From NCBI GenBank assembly GCA_035645695.1, contig DASQMC010000013.1:26864-90863 (forward strand): a DNA stretch of 64,000 bases, in the 5' to 3' direction. How positions within the stretch are numbered: position 1 is the stretch's first letter; the number at the start of each line of letters is the position of its first letter. Below are positions 58,696-64,000 of the stretch, piece after piece. The DNA is from JAIVJZ01 sp035645695. Lineage in GTDB: Bacteria; Acidobacteriota; Blastocatellia; Pyrinomonadales; Pyrinomonadaceae. The position numbers were made by a program, and so were the translations under genes. A model generated the notes under the pieces. It had not been told where the DNA came from. It made no database searches and saw only the letters and a list, made by a program, of their open reading frames with translations.

Positions 58696-59232
58696 CTACC
58701 GCAACGCCGAGAGATACCTGTCGCGCAGAATTCCAACGTGATGCAATTCGTGCCCCGCGATAATGTAGGCGAGGGCGCGCACGGTCGCCTCGCTCTCGCT
58801 GGCGACGCCCCGGCGCATCCATGCGCCCGCATCCAGATGTCTAAACAGAAAAACCGTTGCGCGCCTGACGCTCTCGAACTCGGCGGCGAGGTCTTGGAGA
58901 GGACAGGCGTCGAAAGAGGCGTTGCGGATATAGTCATCCTGCTCGAAACCGGGGACGGGTGTTTTGTCGTTGCGTGCGAAACGAAGCGCGCGATAGGCGA
59001 AGATTCTCTCCGTGTCCAACATGTGCCCGACGAGTTCCTTGATGCTCCACTTGCCGGGGGCGTAGCGAAAGTTGCCCTGAGACTCGGGCACGCTTGCGAG
59101 CAGCGCGACGGTTTCGGGTAATTGACGGCTCAACGCCGAGAGTATGTCAACGCCTGCGACGAGCGAGACGTATTTGCCGTAATAGGGCGAATACTCAGTC
59201 TCGTCCGGCCTGCCGATAGTTAAGGTAGTCAT
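58696..59232 (-). CDS. DinB-family protein
   Basis: The 178-aa four-helix-bundle protein has the DinB/YfiT-type metal site. The likely His ligands are in ELVGHMLDTERIFAYRALRF and in IIAGHELHHVGILRDRYL. Typical landmarks are FRYAPGKWSIKELVGHMLDT and ARND. Such proteins include thiol-dependent transferases and stress-induced members; the substrate is unknown. There is no signal peptide. It precedes the phosphoesterase gene by about 80 bp on the same strand. Confidence 0.9.
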   Translation of the reverse strand: MTTLTIGRPDETEYSPYYGKYVSLVAGVDILSALSRQLPETVALLASVPESQGNFRYAPGKWSIKELVGHMLDTERIFAYRALRFARNDKTPVPGFEQDDYIRNASFDACPLQDLAAEFESVRRATVFLFRHLDAGAWMRRGVASESEATVRALAYIIAGHELHHVGILRDRYLSALR

Positions 59233-59531
59233 CTCGCTTTGTTCATCTCCATGCCTGAATGTGATTTTCCGCAGCCTCCGCGCCTCTCTGACAGCTTATC
59301 AAATTCCCGGCGGCTCACGATAACGGCTGTAAGGCTCTAGCGCGGGGCGCGGCGAGACACGGATGAGATGCGCCGGGGTTAAATCGAGCACGCGCATGGC
59401 GGCGCGCATCGGCGTGGGAGATGTAGACTGAGCGCGTGCCGGTTGAATATAATCCGCCGCATCCACGCAAGAGTTGTAAGCAACCGGCAGGCGTGCCGGT
59501 CATCTCTAAGTTTAAAGACGAAAGGGTTAGC

Positions 59532-60512
59532 ATGATTTCATTTAAACGGAAACTTTTATTGGCAACTATCGCCGCGTGGCTGTTGGCGATGTGTTCGTCG
59601 CCCGCGCTCGCGGTTCAGGAAAAGTCGGACAAGAAGAAAGCGCCGCCCGCCGGGACGCCAGTGTTGTGGCGCGCGCCGCACGATATCTCGTCGCGCAATT
59701 TGTTGCTCGGGCCGGGCGGCGCGCGTATGAGGCCGAGCGTCAGGCGGCTCACATTCCTCAAAGAAGAAAAGGGCGGCTTCTCGACGAAGTACCGCGTGCG
59801 CGACGCGGCGGGGCGCGTGTGGGTGGCGAAAGTGGGCAAGGAAGCGCAATCGGAGACGGCTTCCACGCGGCTGCTCTGGGCGGCCGGGTACATGACCGAG
59901 ATCACCTATCTCGTCCCGCGCGTGACCATCCCCGGCAAGGGCACGTTTCAGAACGTGAGGTTCGAGGCGCGCCCCGAAAACATCGAGCGCGAGGGCGACT
60001 GGGAGTGGGAGCGCAACCCGTTCGTCGGCACGCGCGAGTTGCAGGGGTTGAAGGTGTTGATGGTGCTCTTGAACAACTGGGACACGAAGGACGAGAACAA
60101 CGTCCTCTTGGCCGTGCCCACCGCGTCGGGCGGCACGGAACTTCGCTACGCCATCAGCGACCTCGGCGCGACGCTCGGCGACACGGGCAAGTGGCCGCTG
60201 CTGTGGCGCTTTACACGCAGCCGCAACGACCCGAAAGGCTTTCGCGGCGATAAACTCATTGACGAGATCAAAGACGACGGGCGGGTTGATTTCGAATTCT
60301 CCGGCAAGAAGCGCGGCATGTTCAACGACATCACGGTCGAGCAGGCGCAGTGGATCGGCAGGCTGCTCTCGCGCCTGAGCGACAGGCAAATCGCGGACGC
60401 CTTCCGCGCCGCCAACTATAACCGCGCGGAAGTGCGCACGCTCTCCCGTGCCGTGCGCACGCGCATCAACGAACTGGCGAGTCTACGGCGGGGCATGGTC
60501 GTCTCTCAGTAG
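59532..60512 (+). CDS. Exported protein with kinase-like motifs
   Basis: The 326-aa protein has a signal peptide (about 1-28, ending SPALA). Several motifs in order resemble the protein-kinase/HipA/PI-kinase fold: VWVAKVG with Lys100, a downstream Glu108, a catalytic-loop-like NNWDTKDENN (181-190), and an acidic metal-binding-like ISDLG (208-212). If correct, it is an exported phosphotransferase. It belongs to a conserved but uncharacterised acidobacterial group as far as I can judge. The ATG at 59532 was chosen for its signal peptide. It is a single gene followed by a terminator. Confidence 0.65.
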   Translation: MISFKRKLLLATIAAWLLAMCSSPALAVQEKSDKKKAPPAGTPVLWRAPHDISSRNLLLGPGGARMRPSVRRLTFLKEEKGGFSTKYRVRDAAGRVWVAKVGKEAQSETASTRLLWAAGYMTEITYLVPRVTIPGKGTFQNVRFEARPENIEREGDWEWERNPFVGTRELQGLKVLMVLLNNWDTKDENNVLLAVPTASGGTELRYAISDLGATLGDTGKWPLLWRFTRSRNDPKGFRGDKLIDEIKDDGRVDFEFSGKKRGMFNDITVEQAQWIGRLLSRLSDRQIADAFRAANYNRAEVRTLSRAVRTRINELASLRRGMVVSQ

Positions 60513-60581
60513 CATGGTCGAGTGGATCAATCGTCGTAGCCTGCCGGACAATCAGACGGATTGAGCGGTCTGACAAAACCT

Positions 60582-60612
60582 GAGGGGCAGCGGACATTAT
60601 CCGCTGCCCCTC
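60582..60612 (+). terminator. Hairpin terminator between convergent genes
   Basis: A perfect 13-bp stem, GAGGGGCAGCGGA / TCCGCTGCCCCTC, with a 5-nt loop. It lies between the kinase-like gene and the exported phosphatase, which are convergent. Confidence 0.82.
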
Positions 60613-60679
60613 GACTATTCCGGCATTGACGTGACGCTCTAAGTTTTGTGGCGCTCTAAGTTTTCGGCGAGCGCTTCTT

Positions 60680-61654
60680 CTAACGCCCCGGCGAGACGGC
60701 CGGAGCAGGGGTGCTCAGGGTCTTCGGTTTCTGTTGTTGCTTCAACAGGACGCCCGAATCCACCGTGTCTCCCATGCGCGAGATGACCTGAAAGTGCAAC
60801 TCGTTGCCAGCCACTTCGAGCAGCATGAACGACATGTCCGTATCGAACGCCTTTTCCGTCAAGGGCGATCCCTTCTTCACGTCGCCCGGGCGTAGTTTGC
60901 CGCCCGCGCCGGAGATGAAATAGTAAATGCCCTTCTGCGGTTTGACGCGCTCGTAGAAGTGCTCGTGCCCGGCGAAGACGGCGTTGACGCCGTACTTCAA
61001 AAAGATCGGCTCGACCACCTCGCGCAGCCCCGAAGACGAACCGTGCTTGCCGCCCGACGAATAGGGCGGGTGATGCATGAACACGATCTTCCATTCGGAG
61101 GTGTCTTTCGCCAACTCCTCCTCCAGCCATTTCAACTGCCGCTTGTCCATGTAGTTGCTGTTGAGCGAGTAGAAGGCGACGTTGCCCTTCGTGAAGCGGT
61201 AAAACTCCTCGCCGTTCATGTTGAAGAAATTGTAGAAGCGTTGGTTCGATTCGTCGTGGTTGCCGAGCGTGGCGTAGAACTTCACGTTGCCGTCGAGCAG
61301 TTGCTTGTAGACGTTCTCGAACTTCAACTTGAAGTCTTCGGGCTTCTCGCCGCCGTACATGTTGTCGCCCATCATGATGACGAAATCATAGGGAAAGGCT
61401 TGACGGTAGCGGAGCATCACGTTCGCCAACTCCTGCTGCTGCTCCGTGCCGGTGCCCGTGTCGCCGATGCCGAGAAACCGCACGGAGCCTTCTTTCAAGG
61501 GCAGGGTGAGTTTGACGGGCGCGGCGGGCGTCGCCGTCGCCACGCGTTCCCCGGCCGCCTGTGCCGGAGCGGCAACTTGCGCGAGCGCGTTCCCGACGAG
61601 GCCGCCGAAGACGAGCGCGGCAAGCATCAATATCGATGTAATAGTACGTTTCAT
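60680..61654 (-). CDS. Exported metallophosphoesterase (purple-acid-phosphatase-like)
   Basis: The 324-aa protein has a signal peptide (1-25, ending NALAQ). The five calcineurin-type metal motifs are all present: GIGDTGTG, MGDNMYG, LGNHDES, FMHHPPYSS and FAGHEHFYER. After them comes a short domain and a Pro/Gln C-terminal tail. The organisation resembles acid phosphatases that scavenge phosphate outside the cytoplasm. Substrate is inferred. It is 21 bp downstream of a second exported gene (61676), so the two form an operon. Confidence 0.92.
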   Translation of the reverse strand: MKRTITSILMLAALVFGGLVGNALAQVAAPAQAAGERVATATPAAPVKLTLPLKEGSVRFLGIGDTGTGTEQQQELANVMLRYRQAFPYDFVIMMGDNMYGGEKPEDFKLKFENVYKQLLDGNVKFYATLGNHDESNQRFYNFFNMNGEEFYRFTKGNVAFYSLNSNYMDKRQLKWLEEELAKDTSEWKIVFMHHPPYSSGGKHGSSSGLREVVEPIFLKYGVNAVFAGHEHFYERVKPQKGIYYFISGAGGKLRPGDVKKGSPLTEKAFDTDMSFMLLEVAGNELHFQVISRMGDTVDSGVLLKQQQKPKTLSTPAPAVSPGR

Positions 61655-61675
61655 TATCTTCCCCTCCCGCGCGCC

Positions 61676-62293
61676 TTAAGGCAGCGCGTTGAGCATGTAA
61701 TCGACGATCAGACCGTTTTCGCGGTCGACGAGCAGCATGTTGCGGCCGACGAAGCGATACCTCACCTGCTTCGGCAGTTGCGGCAGTCTCAGGAGCAGCG
61801 TGGGCGGCATCTCGACCATCTCCGCGGATTCCGGGTAAGTGTAATTGACCCGCAGCGGGACGCGCTTAGTATCCGCTTCAAACACCGACGCGCGCAACTC
61901 TTTCAGCTTCGCTCCCCTGAATTCCTTTTTGATCGTCGCGCGGATAAAGGCCGCAATGTCGGGCGTGAACAACTGGCCGCGCTTCGCCTCGGCGCGTGCC
62001 GAGCGCACGCGAGCCTCAAACTCGGTTTTGTGCGCCTGTATCTGTTCGGGCGTGGTTTCCTTTGCGAGCGGCGGCATCTTCGCCTCTATCGCCTCGCGCA
62101 GCTTGGTGTAGTCTTTCACGCGCTCGCGAAACGCGACCACCATCTCTCTCTGTTTGACCGGCAGACTGTCGAGCGGGTCGGGAAGTTGTGTGACGGTTTG
62201 CTGTGCGATAGATGAATTTGGTGAAAACGTCAGGCCGAACACGACCAGCATACCCGCCACGAACCCGGCCGCTCTATTCATTTTGTGTTTCAT
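61676..62293 (-). CDS. Exported protein of unknown function, operon with the phosphatase
   Basis: The 205-aa protein has a signal peptide (about 1-30, ending NSSIAQQ). A helical charged region follows (REMVVAFRERVKDYTKLREAIE, EQIQAHKTEFEARVRSAR), then a C-terminal beta-rich part (VPLRVNYTYPESAEMVEMPPTLLLRLPQLPKQVRYRFVGRNMLLVD). I recognise no family. ATG 62293 follows AGGGC by four bases; alternative starts at 62281 and 62317 are possible. Its partner is the metallophosphoesterase downstream. Confidence 0.65.
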   Translation of the reverse strand: MKHKMNRAAGFVAGMLVVFGLTFSPNSSIAQQTVTQLPDPLDSLPVKQREMVVAFRERVKDYTKLREAIEAKMPPLAKETTPEQIQAHKTEFEARVRSARAEAKRGQLFTPDIAAFIRATIKKEFRGAKLKELRASVFEADTKRVPLRVNYTYPESAEMVEMPPTLLLRLPQLPKQVRYRFVGRNMLLVDRENGLIVDYMLNALP

Positions 62294-62512
62294 TTGCCCT
62301 TTTACAAATGCAAACACGATGCCAGCCGCGCGCCCAACCCGCGCCGCATACCCGCAGCCGCCCAGAGTTAAGGAATACTAACAATTACGCTTCCCGGCGA
62401 CCAAACGGGCGCGCGGTTCCCGCCGACCTGACGCGTAGAGAACGGTTTAGAGGTGAGACACCGTATCGCCTGTTTGTCCTATGTTGATACAAAATGCCGT
62501 AGCGCGCTGCCG

Positions 62513-63517
62513 TTAAACTTTCGACCCGTCGCCCGCCGCACGCAGGTGTTCGCGGATGAACGAAGCCGCCTGTTCGAGGGCTGCGCGCGCTTCGGGCACG
62601 AAACCGTCGAGCATTTGCCAGCCGTGAGGCAAATCGTCGTAAATTTCCAGCCGGCTCGCGCCGCCCGCCGCACGCATTTTGTCGTGGACGACGCGCGCGT
62701 CGTCGAGCAGCAGTTCGGTCGAACCGACTTGCACGAGGAGCGGCGGCAAGCCACTCAGTTCGGCGTGCGCGGGCGAAGCGTAAGGGTCGCGCGCGGATGC
62801 TCCGGCCGGGAGGTAAGCGGCGGCGAACTCCTCTATATTCTCCGTGCGAAACATCACGCAACGGCCGTCGTTCGTGCGCACGCTCGCGCCCGTGCCCGCG
62901 AGATCAGTCCAGGGAGAGAAACACACGACGCAGGCGGGCGGGGCGATTCCGGCGTCGCGCAGGCGCAGCAGGCAGCCGAGCACGAGGCCGCCCCCGGCCG
63001 AATCCCCCGCAACGCAAATCTCGCGCGCGTGCGTTCCCTTCCCCACATCCTCCTGCGCGAGCAGCCACTCGTAGGCGGCCACCGCATCGTCGAGCGCGGC
63101 CGGATAACGATGCTCGGGCGCGAGACGATAATCGAGACTGAAGACGCGCCGCCCTGTGAGCCGCGCGAGAGCGGTCGCGACGGGGCGATGCGTGGCGGCC
63201 GAGCAGGAGACGAACCCGCCCCCGTGGATGTAGAAGATTACGCCGTCGCCCGCGCCCGCCAGAGGTTCGAGCCACTCGCCGCAGACGCCCCCGTCGTTCA
63301 CGGGTCGCACGTTCAACCCGCGCGTGCGCAGCCATTGATACGGCCACGGCGCGCCGAACATGCGACGCGCGCGACGCGCAACCCCCGCCGCATCCGCGCC
63401 CCAACGCCGCCGCCTCACGAACAGGCGGATGCTCGCGCTGAGGGCGCGCGCCTGCCAGCTCGGCTTCCCCGTCCGCCTTTTCGTTAAAACCGCCGGTTCG
63501 ATAGATTCTTCCTCCAT
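62513..63517 (-). CDS. Alpha/beta hydrolase of the hormone-sensitive-lipase family
   Basis: The 334-aa esterase carries the family's oxyanion motif HGGG (98-101) in IFYIHGGGFVS and the nucleophile Ser173 in GDSAGG. It also has DYRLAPEHRYPAALDD, SPWTDL, LLVQVGSTELLLDDA (acid residue) and the catalytic His in LPHGWQML. It probably hydrolyses short-chain esters. The first 45 residues are basic and not part of the core. No signal peptide. It is upstream of nothing on its strand and separated from the insertion element by about 15 bp. Confidence 0.92.
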   Translation of the reverse strand: MEEESIEPAVLTKRRTGKPSWQARALSASIRLFVRRRRWGADAAGVARRARRMFGAPWPYQWLRTRGLNVRPVNDGGVCGEWLEPLAGAGDGVIFYIHGGGFVSCSAATHRPVATALARLTGRRVFSLDYRLAPEHRYPAALDDAVAAYEWLLAQEDVGKGTHAREICVAGDSAGGGLVLGCLLRLRDAGIAPPACVVCFSPWTDLAGTGASVRTNDGRCVMFRTENIEEFAAAYLPAGASARDPYASPAHAELSGLPPLLVQVGSTELLLDDARVVHDKMRAAGGASRLEIYDDLPHGWQMLDGFVPEARAALEQAASFIREHLRAAGDGSKV

Positions 63518-63535
63518 ATAAATTTCCGGGGCTAG

Positions 63536-63571
63536 AGTAGTTAAGCACTTTCTGAGAAGTGCTTAACTACT
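63536..63571 (+). repeat. Inverted repeat at the insertion-sequence end
   Basis: AGTAGTTAAGCACTT / AAGTGCTTAACTACT is a perfect 15-bp stem with loop TCTGAG. It may be the transposase binding site and also blocks read-through from outside. No ribosome-binding site separates it from the ATG. Confidence 0.85.
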
Positions 63572-63574
63572 GAT

Positions 63575-64000
63575 ATGGAACGACCGAATCCCTTTTATCG
63601 CCGTTCCCGAATTTCCGCCAGGAAATTTCGTCGGCTTTTACGCTTGTTTGCGCTCGATTTGACGGCTACTGATGCGGCACAACTGACCGGCTTGACGCGT
63701 AAGAGTGTCACCATGATCTTTCTCAAAATCAGGAAACGTATCGCCGAAGAGTGCGAGCGTGCGTCACCGCTCTCGTCCGGCGAAGTTGAAGTCGATGAGT
63801 CTTACTTCGGCGCTCGGCGCGTGCGGGGCAAGCGCCGTCGCGCGGCGGGTGGCAAGGCGATCGTCTTCGGCCTCCTCAAGCGCGACGGGCGCGTTTACAC
63901 GGAGACCGTGCCGGTCTGCGAAAAGGCCGCGTTGCAAGCCATTATTCGCCGTCGCGTCGTGCCCGAAGTGGTGATCAACTCGGATGGATGGCGCGGCTAC
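63575..64000 (+). CDS. IS1595-family (ISXO2-like) transposase, 3' part outside window
   Basis: 142 codons are open to the window edge. The N-terminal region contains a helix-turn-helix-like segment (TATDAAQLTGLTRKSVTMIF). This is followed by GEVEVDESYFGARRVRGKRR, where D-E-S is the first catalytic acid region of the DDE domain of the ISXO2-like family. VFGLLKRDGRVYTE and VINSDGWRGY (second Asp) follow. The last catalytic residue lies beyond the window. It appears intact as far as visible. Confidence 0.9.
   Translation, partial: MERPNPFYRRSRISARKFRRLLRLFALDLTATDAAQLTGLTRKSVTMIFLKIRKRIAEECERASPLSSGEVEVDESYFGARRVRGKRRRAAGGKAIVFGLLKRDGRVYTETVPVCEKAALQAIIRRRVVPEVVINSDGWRGY

Larger units (their letters stand above)
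63530..64000 (+). mobile_element. Left end of an IS1595-like insertion sequence
   Basis: The start of the element is set near GGGGCTAGAG, just before a perfect 15-bp inverted repeat (63536-63550 / 63557-63571) with a 6-nt loop. The transposase starts 4 nt later. The right end is outside the window, so the target duplication cannot be checked. Confidence 0.75.

Overview
The window looks like a chromosomal segment of an acidobacterium, probably Blastocatellia/Pyrinomonadales. The evidence is a high-GC genome, two secreted VWA-domain proteins of the type common in Acidobacteriota, a TonB-receptor-like outer-membrane protein with an N-terminal carboxypeptidase-regulatory-like domain, many small secreted proteins with Ala/Thr/Pro-rich linkers, and a bacterial microcompartment (BMC) locus. 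The lineage call is an inference from gene families; there is no rRNA gene to confirm it.

Layout. 1-5.3 kb (minus): the start of an ACT-domain malic enzyme, a DUF2520 Rossmann protein and a very large P-loop ATPase. 5.8-12.0 kb (plus): an M48 protease, then a compact translation block rplM-rpsI-rpsB-tsf-pyrH-frr. 12.1-22.0 kb (minus): secreted lipoprotein-sorting-like and OB-like proteins, a TonB-type receptor, a bactofilin-like membrane protein, an ECF sigma/anti-sigma pair and a small P-loop kinase. 21.1-29.7 kb (minus): a type II secretion/type IV pilus-like cluster (PilM-like, two GspG-like pseudopilins, secretin with TPR and cohesin-like domains, GspE, GspF). 30.1-38.8 kb: a TonB-C-like protein, two VWA proteins, CorA, a fatty-acid desaturase and a two-component system. 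38.8-44.9 kb (minus): the BMC locus (two BMC-H shells, one EutN/CcmL vertex protein, an aldehyde dehydrogenase with a long targeting tail, an ACT protein, a UPF0210/PFL protein and a zinc-ribbon membrane protein). 45.1-53.5 kb: RodZ-like protein, guaB, metallo-beta-lactamase-fold hydrolase, lipid kinase, M61 peptidase and AlaX. 53.6-58.05 kb: a tRNA-Ala(CGC) gene whose 3' half is repeated 4.4 kb downstream, bracketing an AT-richer island without an integrase. 58.1-63.5 kb: phosphoesterases, DinB, a secreted kinase-like protein and an esterase. The window ends in the left part of an IS1595-like element.

The most unusual feature is spread across the whole window. At least 13 gene junctions carry long hairpins whose arms are tandem 7-nt repeats. 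The heptamer differs from site to site, but five heptamer types recur at two or three unrelated sites. Almost every unit contains TGA or TAA on one strand. Because 7 is not a multiple of 3, such an array stops translation in all three frames, and several neighbouring genes take their own stop codon from the first repeat. The hairpins lie inside the translation block, the secretion cluster and every junction of the upstream half of the BMC operon, so they probably act as stop/termination or mRNA-processing punctuation. All functional statements are from reading the sequence; no database search was run.
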